A DNA stretch of 64,000 nucleotides from Microcebus murinus. Its lineage: Eukaryota; Chordata; Mammalia; Primates; Cheirogaleidae. The notes under the pieces are model-generated. The model had not been told where the DNA came from, ran no database searches, and was given only the letters and a program-made list of their open reading frames with translations. Below, in pieces: positions 33,953-45,341 of this stretch. Position 1 is the stretch's first letter; the number at the start of each line of letters is the position of its first letter. The stretch spans positions 142,140,501 through 142,204,500 of the forward strand of contig NC_134104.1 in the NCBI RefSeq assembly GCF_040939455.1, given 5' to 3'. A program made the position numbers and the translations under genes.

Positions 33953-34880
33953 TGGCAAGGCTGAGAGATTCATCAAAGGTTTTCTGATTTCATAATCTTT
34001 CCAAACCTTACTTTTTTATTAGAAGGACTAGAGATCCTTTAAGATCACATGTCAGAAAATGCCTATGATGGCATGCTTCATGGGACTAGAACTGGCAGAG
34101 AACAGGGTGGTTATGCTGTGGCTTCCAGTTGAGGTTAGACAGATATTGCTGAGCATAGCCACCTTAATCAATACAACATGGGAGGGGGATGAAGAGCAGA
34201 AGCAATTGGCTTAAAAGTCTATAATGCAATGAATTCACTATCTAATTGGGGACCCTGGAGTTATGCAAATGATTAATCTAAGAGAATCACATCATTAATG
34301 TTTGAGTCATGCTTATTCTCTAGGCAAAATTGATCTACTTGGATACAATGCTTGTTATGACTTCAAATTTGGATGTTAGCAGTGCTTCATTTATCTAAAA
34401 CTTTCTTCCAAAGTGATAACTCATTCACTTTTAATGATTCTCCTATACGTTTGCTTATGGGTGCTTTTAGCTGTGGGGTGTCAGCTGAGACAGAGATCTT
34501 TAGTGAACACTAGTTCACCAAGCCCTCTGTTACAGGAGCAAATGAGGTGCTTTGTCCAAGACCGTTTACTGTGTTCAGTATAATGAGCTCTGCCTTATAA
34601 TTCACTGAATAGGTGCCTCCTGTTTGGTTTAGAAAAACAACTGTGTCAGAGTTGATAGCTGACTACAGTAACTTTTGCAGCAGTGCTGTATGATATGATG
34701 AGCTTTTAGAACAGCCTGGCAAGAGAGGCACTTTTGTCAATGCTAAGTTAAGGGCTCCTGTTCTTATTCTTATTGAGTGTTGAGTAAATAAAAAGATACA
34801 CATCCTCTTATTTGCTTCCTTTCTTCATTCCTCCTTCTCTCCTTTGCTTCCTTCTTCTTTCTCCTACCTCAAATCCTTCC
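33953..34880. other. Unique DNA with a POU/homeodomain-like motif cluster
   Basis: No repeat is recognised. At 34242-34300 there are 'ctaattgg', a perfect octamer 'atgcaaat' (34263-34270) abutting 'gattaatc' (34271-34278), and 'attaat' (34294-34299). This could be a regulatory element, but such motifs also arise by chance in AT-rich DNA. Confidence 0.35.
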
Positions 34881-34884
34881 TCCT

Positions 34885-34951
<67 letters not shown>
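34885..34951. repeat. (CT)n-(CTTT)n microsatellite
   Basis: About 24 CT units followed by about five CTTT units; strictly pyrimidine on the plus strand. Confidence 0.95.
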
Positions 34952-34997
34952 TAACTAATATGTTTATGTTGGGGGCATGTGGGAAAAGGAAACGGTC

Positions 34998-35340
34998 TAG
35001 TCCAGAGGCCAGTACTTTTTAGCTGTAAAGTGTCAGATGGCAAATATTTCTGGCTTGGCAGACCATATGAGCTCTCACAATGACTCAACGGTGCTGTTGT
35101 AGCTTAAAAGCAACCACAGACTTGAAGAAATAAGAGTAATTATGTTCTAATAAAACTTCATTTATGAACACTAAATTTTGAATGTCATACAAATTTCACA
35201 TGTCAAGAAATATTCTCCTTTTTACTTTTTTGCAATAATTTGAAAACGTTAAAAAAAAAAAAAAAAAAAAAAAAACCTTAGTTCACAGACCTTACAAAAA
35301 TAGGTACCCATTTTAAGTCTCTGGTCAAAGGCCAGTTCAG
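34998..35340 (+). mobile_element. hAT-Charlie element (MER33/MER58-like)
   Basis: 'agaggccagtactttttagc', 'tgtaaagtgtcagatggcaa', 'atatttctggcttggcagac', 'catatgagctctcacaatga', 'gctgttgtagcttaaaagca' and 'aataaaacttcatttatgaa' match a common short hAT element. A 25-A run at 35251-35275 lies inside. Confidence 0.7.
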
Positions 35341-35560
35341 CCCTGATGTCTGCCTGGTTCTATATGCTAAAATTTGGCACTTAATATTTCCCTCAAAGAC
35401 ATTGTCTCTGTCCAAAAGATTACTTTCCCTGTCTCAGCTCATGATTAAAATTCCCAGACTTATCTTTCATTCTCTGACTGTGTATACATTTTTGACCTTT
35501 AACATAAAACTCAAATGATTCATATTTCATGAAATCTCTTCTTACCTTTCTTCTTACCAT
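35341..35560. other. Unique DNA
   Basis: Possibly an old L2 scrap, not assignable. Confidence 0.3.
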
Positions 35561-35922
35561 TAGCTTTTTGGCTGGGGCTCTCACAACAAAATAACACAGG
35601 CTTGGTGCCTAAAGATCAGAAGTTTATATTTCGCAGTTCTGGAGGCTGGAAGTCCAAGATCAAGTTGTCAGCAGTGGTTGGTTTCTCCTGGGGCCTCTCC
35701 CCTTGGCTTGCAGATGGCTGCCTTCTTGCTATGTTTTTGCATGACCTATTCTGTGTGTACATGCATTCCTGGTGTCTTTTTCTCATCCTATAAGGAGCCC
35801 ACCCCTATGACCATATTTAACCTCAATTATCTCCTTAAAGGGCCTCTCTACAAATACAGTCACATCGGGGTTTGGGACTTCAACATATGAATTTTGTGGG
35901 AGACACAATTCAGTCCATAACA
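35561..35922 (-). mobile_element. MLT1-type MaLR LTR, minus strand
   Basis: On the minus strand: start 'tgttatggactgaattgtgt', then 'ctcccacaaaattcatatgt', 'aaccccgatgtgactgtatt', 'taaggagataattgaggtta', and, near the end, 'tccagcctccagaactgcga'-like sequence. Solo LTR, moderately diverged. Confidence 0.85.
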
Positions 35923-35924
35923 CC

Positions 35925-36435
35925 TTCAGTCTGTTGTATAAAACCTAAGAGAGCAAAAAACTCAGGAATCAAGACAAATACTATTTTAATACAATATTTT
36001 AAAACTAAAAGTCAATGCAAAAATCAATCATAAAAAAAAATCTAAATTTTAATTGAAGGCAGGATCAGTATTACTGATTTTATGGCTATATTTACTTCCC
36101 AGAGTTTTAGCACCCTACCTAGCATACAGCGTATAGTAAGTGCACAATAGCTACATGCTTTTTAAATGTGTACCCTCTTGTGTGGCATCATGAGGTTAAT
36201 ATTATCATTTAAATATTTGGAACTTTTTTAAAGTCAGAAATGTGCAAACAGGTAAACTACAATGACCTTTCTGGTCGTGTTTATGATAAAAACATTTCAT
36301 ATAAGGCATATATACCTGGGAGGCTTGAAGAAAATGGACGAATGTGTAAGTAATGTAGAAAATGGTGATGTGATGGTACCCAAGGTAAGGTAAAAGGAAG
36401 GGAAAAAACTTTTTTGAGAAGTATACTATGCAGCA
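35925..36435. other. Unique AT-rich DNA
   Basis: No recognised feature. Confidence 0.4.
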
Positions 36436-36439
36436 AGTC

Positions 36440-36600
36440 ATACATGAGGCTTGTCATATGGGATGCTTCCTTAAACTTCACACCTTTAGTTTAAATTTAT
36501 AGGTGATAAAACAAAGGGGAAGAGAAGTTAAGTAACTTATAGCCCACAGCCAAGTATGGATCAGAAAGGATTTAAATCACTCTGAATCCATAAGAGTTAC
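36440..36600 (+). mobile_element. MIR SINE fragment
   Basis: 'aggggaagagaagttaagta', 'acttatagcccacagccaag' and 'gatttaaatcactctgaatc' match the 3' part of MIR. Confidence 0.55.
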
Positions 36601-37585
36601 TTCCTAAAATTCTATTTTGGTACACATTAAGGAATAGACATCATTCTTCTCTTAAGGGATTTACATTAACATAAAAGAATAACAAAAAGTAGTGTAAATC
36701 ATTAGTGGCTTCAGGATTTTGGAACAAAATGGTCTCTTAAATGAACTATACTGCTCTTTCAAATTTCTTCTATCAGATAGCTGCTTGAGGGCAAGTGCTG
36801 TTTTACTGTACTGTGTACTCACCATGTTGCCAATGATTATTATGAATGAATGTTTGACAACTAAGCTACAGTCACGCTTGGGTTGCAGCAAGCAGAGAAT
36901 CCATCGGTTCTGGAGAGAAGGGAGTTTCCCAGATCAACACAGTGTGCCCACACTTTGGAGGTACTCAGCCATAAGGCCTACTGAAGGACATCTCAATTAT
37001 GCTAATAGCCATAAGGTATAAGCATAGCTCTTCCTCTAAAAACATGGCAATATTATTACAATTCTACCTCGGCCTCTATTCCTCAGAGGTCCTGTTCTAG
37101 ATTTTTTGCTACTCTGCATTTATATTTTAGAAACTTTCTCTTACTTCCAGCCTTCTTCAGAAATCTGAGTTTAAATGCTCTTGTCTTACTGTCCTACAGC
37201 AAGAGTCTTTCTTTTGTCAACAGGGAATTATTAACATGTGTTAGCATGCCTGATGCTTGCTTATAACACTATGTTTTTAGAACTACTGATTACTTTTGCC
37301 TGCATGGGTGGGATGATGAGCTAGAAGGGGACCTAGAGATATGAGGGCATCTGCTGTTATGGGTTTGAGGGTTGTATGTTTCCTAGGTAGTCATTTCTCC
37401 CTCGTGAGGCTAGGAATATAGTATACTTCCCTTATAGTTGTGAATTCTGAGATAATGAGAAGCTTCGCCACCTGACCTCTAATAGCAACAGAGAAACCTG
37501 AAAAAACTGGGGAAAAATCATATTCATGATGTATGTGAATATTGAGAAAGAGGCTGCTGAACAAAAGAGGTAACCTTTGGGATTT
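36601..37585. other. Unique DNA
   Basis: No repeat or coding signal recognised. Confidence 0.4.
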
Positions 37586-37589
37586 TAAG

Positions 37590-37655
37590 TGCATCACACT
37601 CACTATGTATGTATTCACCCATCCCACCCCCCACCTGCCCCACATCCGACAAATG
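37590..37655 (-). mobile_element. L1 3' UTR scrap, minus strand
   Basis: 'tcacactcactatgtatgta', 'ttcacccatcccacccccca' and 'cacatccgacaaatgtt' match the C-rich 3' UTR blocks seen in the L1 at 23505, without the A-tail section. Confidence 0.65.
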
Positions 37656-37659
37656 TTTG

Positions 37660-38190
37660 TTTTTCTTTTTTTCTTAACATTTCGGTTACATTTTATATCT
37701 TTGCCTCTATTTTATACTAAAATTATGTATCCCTTTTTCAAAAATTATACATGTGAGGTCCAAAATTCTGGGTCTATGCTTATTTCAATCTTTCTCTTTT
37801 AAAAAGATTTAACATCTGATACTAGCATGACAAAGACATTACAACAAGAAATGATATACTTATTTTTTAACCAACTGTAAAATAACATAAAAACACATGA
37901 GGTATTGAGGCAGAAGACATTTATTTAGAAATCTAACAAAATAACAGAAATTTCTCTCATTTATTCAAATTACCTTACTGGGTATATACCCAGTAAGAGT
38001 ATATACCAGTATATAACCAAAATCTATAGTTCAAAGTACATTGAGGCAAAGAGAAAATATAAAGTAATCATCTTGAACAAAAAGGTTAATTTACTATAAA
38101 AACATTAAGATTATTGGATAGTTCTAATTTAATATCTGTAGCTATTGATGTAAAATGAGATCAGTTAGCACCATTTGGGGATTTCCTTTT
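37660..38190. other. Unique DNA with a 24-bp perfect palindrome
   Basis: A perfect palindrome at 37974-37997 (half-site CTTACTGGGTAT) is followed by 'agtatataccagtatata'. The core resembles a motif in L1 ORF2, so the surroundings may contain an L1 remnant. Confidence 0.5.
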
Positions 38191-38194
38191 TTTT

Positions 38195-38216
38195 GGGATA
38201 TATGCCCAGGATTGGG

Positions 38217-38265
<49 letters not shown>

Positions 38266-38690
38266 TTAATATAGTAGTTCTACATGCAGTTTTTTGAGAC
38301 ATCTCCATACTGTTTGCCATAGTAGTTGTATTAATTTACATTCCTCCCAACAGTGTATGAGGAATCCCCTTTCTCCACATCCTTGCCAACACCCATTATT
38401 ACTGATCTTTTTGATAAAGCCCATTTTAAATGTAGTGAGATCATATTTCACTGTGATATTGATTTGCACTTCTCTGATGATTAGTGATGTTGAACATTTT
38501 TTTGTATACCTGTTGGCCATTTCCATGTCTTCTTTTGAGGAATTTCTATTCGAATCTATTGCCTATTTTTTAAATCAGATTATTTAGTTTTTTTAATATT
38601 GAGCTATTTGTGCTTTTTATATATTTTGGTTATTAATCCCTTGTCAGATAGAAAGCTTGCAAATATTTTCTCTCATTCCATGCACATTTA
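38195..38690 (-). mobile_element. L1 ORF2 fragment, minus strand
   Basis: Antisense L1 landmarks: 'gggatatatgcccaggattg', 'catctccatactgtttgcca', 'acattcctcccaacagtgta', 'ctttctccacatccttgcca', 'tgcacttctctgatgattag' and 'aatcccttgtcagatagaaa'. Both ends are inside ORF2, so no A-tail is present. Confidence 0.85.
38217..38265. repeat. (GATA)12 microsatellite inside L1
   Basis: Twelve uninterrupted GATA units. The run occupies the place where the L1 would read 'gctggatcatatggtag'. Confidence 0.95.
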
Positions 38691-38699
38691 AAATACATG

Positions 38700-39900
38700 T
38701 AGTATGGGAGGGGAAAAAAACTACTTCTTTGGGAGAACTGCAGGGAAACTAATGTCTAAAGAATGCCTTCAAGTTTTTCCTGAAGTGAAATGATATATAG
38801 ATGGTATATAGATGGTATATAGGGTAGAGACTGGGTATTTTACCAATTACAATATTCTCCATATAACAGAATCTAAAGACAGAGAGTATGGGCGCAAATT
38901 CAGCCATCTTCCAGTGCCTTTGTGATCCAGAATGCTTTCGAGCTTTCTGACCTGCCCTGCCAGGTTGTTTTTTAGTTCTTAAGCCTTTCACTGTGTGGTC
39001 TCAATATTAAAACAACACTGAAATCCAGGAAGGTGAAGGTGGGTTTTGGAGTGATCTTTCCCAAGTGTTTCTTGCTTTACATCAGTAAAGTAAATTTCCC
39101 AAAAGTCTCTTAAATGATTTTATATGCTAAATAAATGGTGAAAATTGCATTGAATGGGGACACCTAACAGCTGAAAATGCTAGGAAATCAAGTATCTGAC
39201 AGAGGGGAAGGTTAATGTCATGACTGACTTGACTTAAACTAGTAATGACTCACTGCTGCCTTGAACAAAATGGACAGTTAATAGCAAGGGACAGATGGAG
39301 AAAGAATTGGAATAGGAACCACGAGTGTGCCACAAACTTTAGGGGAGTGTATTGTTCTCTTACACTCTGAATTTCAGAGAACACACCAGAGGGGCTGGTT
39401 AAAATGGAAAACAATGAGAGTAGACAGATCCTTGAATGCATAAAGTTGTATAGAGCTAATAATCTTGATGATGGTTGATCACCTGGGTATTTTAGACTAG
39501 TAGTGCTGACTAACTAAAAGGGGGTGTGAGATGTGGTGGAATTAGTCTTTTTAGACACTCAGATGATGGCAGATAATCCAAGTTATAGCCCAGATAAGTG
39601 CTACTCAAAGAGTGGGGCCATTTGTTACCAATCAAAATGAAATGAGTACAAGAAGAAAGGGTTAACATTTAGACTCTTCTATAGCAACTTGGCACTGCTG
39701 GATATTTTGATTGTATTTTCCAAAAGTATTGGTCCATAATCGATTCAGAGGAATGACAAATAACAACAACATAAACAAACAAGTGAATAAGAACAAAGCA
39801 AACAAAACAATACTGTTCTCCATCACAGGAGTTTAAGAAGACTAACTTACTCAATGTAGGAGGGTCTAGGTCATTGTTTAGTACTATACACAAGGTAGTT
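38700..39900. other. Unique DNA
   Basis: No repeat recognised; a short triplication of 'atagatggtat' near 38800. Confidence 0.4.
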
Positions 39901-39904
39901 GTGT

Positions 39905-40710
39905 CATCACCGTAGTTTCTTATAGCTGAATAGTACTCCATGGTATACATATATCACATTTTATTAATCCACTCATGTATTGATGGGCACTTGGGTTGTT
40001 TCCACATCTTTGCAATTGTGAATTGTGCTGCTATAAACATTCGAGTGCAGATGTCTTTTTTATAGAGTGTCATTTGTTCTTTGGGTAGATGCCCAGTAAA
40101 GGGATTGCTGGATCAAATGTAAATCTTTAATCCATTTTACATTAATTTTGTATATGGTGAGAGATAAGGATCCAGTTTCATTCTTCTGCATGTGGCTATC
40201 CAGTTTTCCCAGCACCGCTTATTGAGAAGGGCATCTTTCCCCGGTATGTGTTTTTGTCTACTTTATCAAAAATCAGTTGGCCATAGCTATATGGTTTTAT
40301 TTTGGGGTTCTCTGTTCTGTTCCATTGGTCTATGTGTCTGCTTTTATACTACTACTATGCTGTATTGATTACTATAGCCTCACAGTATAATTTGAAGTCT
40401 GGTAATGTGATGCCTCCAGATTTGTTCTTTTTACTTAGAATTGCTCTGGCTATTCAGGCTCTTCTTGATTCTATATATAGTTTAGGATTATTTCTTTCTA
40501 GATCTGTGAAAAATGACATTGATATTTTGATATGAATTGTGTTGAATCTATAAATCACTTTGGGTGCTATACACATTTTAACAATGTTGATTCTTCTAAT
40601 CCATAAGTATGGGATGTTTTTCCATTTTTTTTGTGGGTCATCTATGATTTCTTTCATCATTGCTCCTAGTTCTCCTTGTAGATATCTTTCCCAACTTTGG
40701 TTAGAGCTCA
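39905..40710 (-). mobile_element. L1 ORF2 fragment with internal deletion, minus strand
   Basis: 'tagctgaatagtactccatg', 'gggcacttgggttgtttcca', 'gatgcccagtaaagggattg', then at about 40118 a jump to 'aatctttaatccattttaca' and on to 'tgcctccagatttgttcttt', 'gttgaatctataaatcactt' and 'ggatgtttttccattttttt'. In full-length L1 these two blocks are several hundred bases apart, so an internal deletion is inferred. Confidence 0.85.
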
Positions 40711-41105
40711 TCAATTCCCCCATCATCTCCAAATTGTACAAAATATGTGAGGACTTGTGGCAGTTTAACACAGTGGGAGTGTAAAAAAGTCCTAGCCATA
40801 TGCCAGTTTCAGTCATTACCCTCCATACTTCTAAACTGTCCATGAAATTTCAGAGTATGTGCTTAAACCAAACATCTACCTGTTTATTTCCTAGAGATTG
40901 TTATACACCTTAATAAAGCTGACTAGTTCAAACTTGAAGCTTTTGTTCTAGCACATTCCATATGTAGTAAGCCTTAAGACTCACTGAGGAGAGTGTGGCA
41001 CCCAGGAACTGTCATGCAACTCTTCCAAAATGCTTTTATATGTGTGCAGAAAGATTAGACATAAAGGCTGAAACGAAGAAGAAAAGCATGGAAAATGAAG
41101 AATCT
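40711..41105. other. Unique DNA
   Basis: No recognised feature. Confidence 0.4.
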
Positions 41106-41109
41106 TGTG

Positions 41110-41320
41110 CTTTGGAGCTTAAGGGGGATGGAGTAAATAAAATAAATACCTGGTTTCAAATTAAAACTGCATTTACTAGCTATGTAATTTGGGGCAATTT
41201 CCCTAAATTTTATAACCCTCCATTTCTTTATCCACAACGTGAGGATTGTGATACTTATATCACTGGTTTATTGTGACAATTAAATGTTACAAGGTAAGTA
41301 AAGTCCCCAGAACAGCCACA
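41110..41320 (-). mobile_element. MIR SINE, minus strand
   Basis: 'ttactagctatgtaatttgg', 'ggcaatttccctaaatttta', 'ctttatccacaacgtgagga' and 'ggtttattgtgacaattaaa' match the reverse complement of MIR. Confidence 0.7.
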
Positions 41321-41324
41321 CTAT

Positions 41325-42095
41325 CTTATTTTAATTTAATGTGTGTGATACATTGGAAACAGGATGAAACTCAAGGTCAAAAGTTGTGGATATATTCTAG
41401 ACAAACACTTTCACTCTCCCTGGACTCATTATCACCCATCCTTATACAGGGGAGATTGGGATTGAGTGAGTCTATCATATCCTAAAATCTTTCTACCTAT
41501 AAATTTCTACAAACAAATATAGTAATTTAAACATCATCATGTATATGTTTTCAGAGGAGACTGATAAAACTAAAAAGCCAAGTGATTTCACCACAATCCT
41601 GCAGATAGAATGTGCCAAAGCTAAAGTGAGAAATTAAATTTTTGGGCTTCAAATCTTTACTTCTCTACAGTTCATCTTGCTTAGTGTATATATGATATAT
41701 TACACACTTATGGAACAAATGCATATCCATAAGTGTTTGCATCTATTTTGGTTATTTATTTATTCAGTTACACAAATTTTAACCCTGCACACTTGCTTGA
41801 TGGACTTATAGCCAGCGAGTACAGAATCTTTTCAAAATCGGGGTTTCTTGTTTCTTCTTTGTCCAAAAACGGACCATTTATAAATGAAGCTAACTTTCTA
41901 TAATTATCCTAATTTTCAGTGTGTGAGTTATATAATTTGCTAAATCAAACAGAACCCATAAATGACTTGCCTCATTATGTTTTGTCCTGGGATGACAGCA
42001 CGAGTATTATGGGATCCTGAAGAAATCAGGAAATGCACTTGGGCTTTTCTTTTTTAACCATTACTCTCAGCATTTCTGACTCAATTTATAATTAT
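41325..42095. other. Unique DNA
   Basis: No recognised feature. Confidence 0.4.
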
Positions 42096-42099
42096 ACAG

Positions 42100-42240
42100 T
42101 GCAGGGGTGTGAGTTAGTGATTTAGGAAATAGTATTTAACCTTTCTAAACCTTGACTGTCCATTCTGAAAACAGAAATATTAATTAATACCTAGTAAATT
42201 TATTCTGACCTCTTAAAATATCTTATCCATTTCAATAGAT
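42100..42240 (-). mobile_element. MIR SINE fragment, minus strand
   Basis: 'tatttaacctttctaaacct' and 'ctgaaaacagaaatattaat' resemble antisense MIR. Confidence 0.5.
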
Positions 42241-42289
42241 TTACATTTCTGTCAGAACAAAGGCCAAAATGTAAGACAAGCTTTAAAGA

Positions 42290-42700
42290 TGGTGCTTAAT
42301 CTGGTTCCTGCAACTTCTATAGGCTGGCATGGCCATTTCTCCTAATCATTCACTTTGGTTCAGTCACAGTGAGTTTCTCCTTGGTCCTTGAAATCCTCAG
42401 GCCATCTCCATCCTCAGGACCTCTACAGATGTTTCATTTGCCTAGAGTCTCCTGACCCCTTTTTTTTTGCCAATGCCTATTTATTCTTCATGCATAATCT
42501 ATCTACCAGGATATATTCCCTGAGCACTAAGACTAGATTAGGCTCCTATTTATAAGTTCCCAAAGCATTCTGCAACTCCTTTTCCTAATATTCAGAGCAC
42601 TATAGTCTAAGGTTGTAGATAACAAAGTCTGGCTTGTCCATCATTGTATCCTGGCTTCCTTTCATGGTGCCTTTTGATGAGTAAATGTATAAATGAGCAA
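42290..42700 (+). mobile_element. L2 LINE
   Basis: 'cttggtccttgaaatcctca', 'gacctctacagatgtttcat', 'ttgcctagagtctcctgacc', 'caatgcctatttattcttca' and 'gatgagtaaatgtataaatg' follow the sense L2 3' region. Confidence 0.55.
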
Positions 42701-42769
42701 CAGCACAGTGGAGGGGGAAAAGGCAACAGAAAACATAGAAAATACTAAAGCATTCAACCACCAGCATCT

Positions 42770-42985
42770 TCTAAGAGAAAATTAATTAGCATTCATTGAA
42801 TGAAAACTCTTGAGATTGGCATATCACTTAACTTTCCTAAGAACCATGAGGATATCAGATATAACCAACTCTATTTTACAGATAAAGAAATTTTTTAAAA
42901 TCCTCAAAGATTATAAATCACCCAAAGTCGTACAACTCCCAAGTAAGAGAGATGAGATTTCAGCATGGTTTGGCCCAAGTCCAGT
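42770..42985 (+). mobile_element. MIR SINE
   Basis: 'aaccaactctattttacaga', 'taaagaaattttttaaaatc' and 'cacccaaagtcgtacaactc' match sense MIR. Confidence 0.6.
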
Positions 42986-43034
42986 TCCTTTTTTCTTTTT
43001 ACTGTTCCTTTAAGATTATGATTATTATAATGAA

Positions 43035-43295
43035 TTGAATTATTGAGGATCATTTATTGAACATTTTCTAAATTCTAGCTTTTGAGTACAATGTTCTCAC
43101 TTAATAATTATAATAATCCTATGGAATTAAATTTTTTTCAGTTCACAAGTAAATCAGCTAAACACTACAGAGTACAGAGAGACTGTATGACTTTCTTAAC
43201 ATCACAAATATAGCAAATATTAGAATCAGGATTCAAACCCATTTCTTTCTGATTCCAAAGCCTATGAGTTCAAACAACTATACTGTATCATTCTT
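43035..43295 (+). mobile_element. MIR SINE, near full length
   Basis: 'atttattgaacattttctaa', 'taataattataataatccta', 'tgactttcttaacatcacaa', 'gaatcaggattcaaacccat' and 'ctttctgattccaaagccta' follow sense MIR from core to 3' end. Confidence 0.75.
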
Positions 43296-43299
43296 TCAA

Positions 43300-43950
43300 T
43301 AGCTTTGGAGGCTGTGATATTGATTTCTTCACTTACTTGTAAGCCAGTAGAGGCTCAGTAGAGTAATATCTTGGCCGTGGTCCCACTGGATTTTATAGAG
43401 TAGATGAAACATATCCTAGGTAGTAGAGTATGCAGGATATAAAAATTTGCATTTGTTATATAACTTCCAGGTAAAAGTCAGTTCTTTTTCTTCCATGTCC
43501 TAAGGCACATACCCCAAGTTAAGGACAGGCTTTCCAGGTGTTGTGGGCACTTTGCCAGGAAAGATTTTGGAAGTGTAACATGCTCAGTAAACAACCTTGT
43601 TCACCAAGTTCCTTACATTAACTAACAAATCTACTCACAGGAGAAATATTTACTGAACACCCACGTGAACCCCTTACTTTTAGCTGGAAACCAGAGCCCT
43701 CCTCGTGGAACTTAATTCTAGAAATAGAAGCATTTATTTTGTCCAATGTAAACAAGTCTACAGTCAATTAATAAATAATGAAGTCTATAATGCGCCTAGC
43801 AGAATGGCACATTAGATAATATGATTAATATTGATATAAAAATAGCAGTAAGTGGTAACTTAGCCACTTACATACTTAGAATTTTCTTTTCCTTTTATGA
43901 CATCTGGGCTTTAGTTCTCATTTCTGTATGCTTAAAATATTAATGAATTG
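43300..43950. other. Unique DNA
   Basis: No recognised feature. Confidence 0.4.
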
Positions 43951-43959
43951 TAAAAATCA

Positions 43960-44075
43960 GAATTATGATTCTCATTTTAAAGATGATGATGCCAAGATTC
44001 AGAAAAATAAAGTTACTTTCGAAAGAAAGTCCCATGGCTATTTTATGACTGGGCCATTTATGTAGAACTTGACAC
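43960..44075 (+). mobile_element. MIR SINE fragment
   Basis: 'attctcattttaaagatgat' and 'gccaagattcagaaaaataa' resemble sense MIR. Confidence 0.5.
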
Positions 44076-44164
44076 CAGGATGATGCCACCAAATTATCCA
44101 AGTCAGGTGCTCCTTCTACTATACCAAGATGACTTCCCAAATGAAGTGTTTTGACCATTTATAG

Positions 44165-44400
44165 CATTGGATATTTACAAGTGCTGGGTGCTGGCCTGGA
44201 TAATTAAAATATATTCTCCCTCATTCTTACTATATCTCTGTGAAGTGGGTATTATTTTACTTTTACCAAAATAAATAAATAAATAAATAAAACTGGCCAA
44301 AAGAGAAGAGTTGACTATCTAATGTCATAAAGCTAGTTAGTGGCAGATCAATGATGCTAGCCAATGCCTGTGTGATTCTACAACTTTTGTCTTTCCACTT
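44165..44400 (+). mobile_element. MIR SINE split by an (AAAT)n tract
   Basis: 'tttacaagtgctgggtgctg', 'ctgtgaagtgggtattattt', then (AAAT)n at 44268-44292, then 'taatgtcataaagctagtta', 'gtggcagatcaatgatgcta'. The order is sense MIR. Confidence 0.7.
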
Positions 44401-44607
44401 TGTCACATTACCCTTCTAAGAAAAAACATGAAACCTGTATCTTCTCAGGAAAATGCAATATGCATCAGTTCACAGTGGCAGACAGGAGAGAATGGATCTC
44501 TTCACTCTAACAATGCAGATGTGTCATATAAATTGAGCCATAGAAAACTTGCAAAGTTACATGGAGAATTTTAATAAGAATTGAGTGAATTAGATTGACT
44601 GATTTTC

Positions 44608-44938
44608 TTTTTTTTTTTTTTTTGAGACAGAATCTCGCTTTGTTGCCCAGGCTAGAGTGAGTGCCATGGCATCAGCCTAGCTCACAGCAACCTCAAACTC
44701 CTGGCTCAAGCAATCCTCCTGCCTCAGCCTCCTGAGTAGCTGGGACTACAGGCATTCGCCACCATGCCCGGCTAATTTTTTGTTTATATATTAGTTGGCC
44801 AATTAATTTCTTTCTATTTATAGTAGAGACGGGGTCTCGCTCTTGCTCAGGCTGGTTTCAAACTCCTGACCTTGAGCAATCCGCCCGCCTCGGCCTCCCA
44901 GAGAGCTAGGATTACAGGCATGAGCCACCGTGCCCGGC
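44608..44938 (-). mobile_element. Alu SINE, lemur-type, full length
   Basis: Poly-T start, lemur-type linker ('attagttggccaattaattt'), both arms and head complement 'accgtgcccggc'. Perfect 17-bp target duplication 'tagattgactgattttc' at 44591-44607 and 44939-44955. Confidence 0.97.
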
Positions 44939-44955
44939 TAGATTGACTGATTTTC

Positions 44956-45338
44956 AAATGCTAAATCAAACTTGCTTACCTGAGATAAAGACTATTTAAT
45001 TTTTATGTAATATCCATTGTTATTACTGTATTTTTACTTAGAATTTTTGCATTTACATTTATGTGGATTATTGGTATTTTATATTTTTCTTGTCATATGT
45101 TTGTCTTATTTTGCTCTTAGAATCATTATGAGATCATAAAAGTTTGAAGAATATTCCTTATTTCTCTATTCTATGAATATATATGTAATATGTCATTATT
45201 TCTCTCTTAACTGATTGATAAAATTTATCTTTGAAGACAAATAGATATTTTTCTTTGTGGGTGGTTTTTAATTAGGTTTAATATTTTTGGCAGATACATA
45301 AGGCTTATATAATGCTTATATTTTTCTTTGGTAAATTG
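44956..45338. other. Unique AT-rich DNA
   Basis: No recognised feature. Confidence 0.4.
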
Positions 45339-45341
45339 TAT

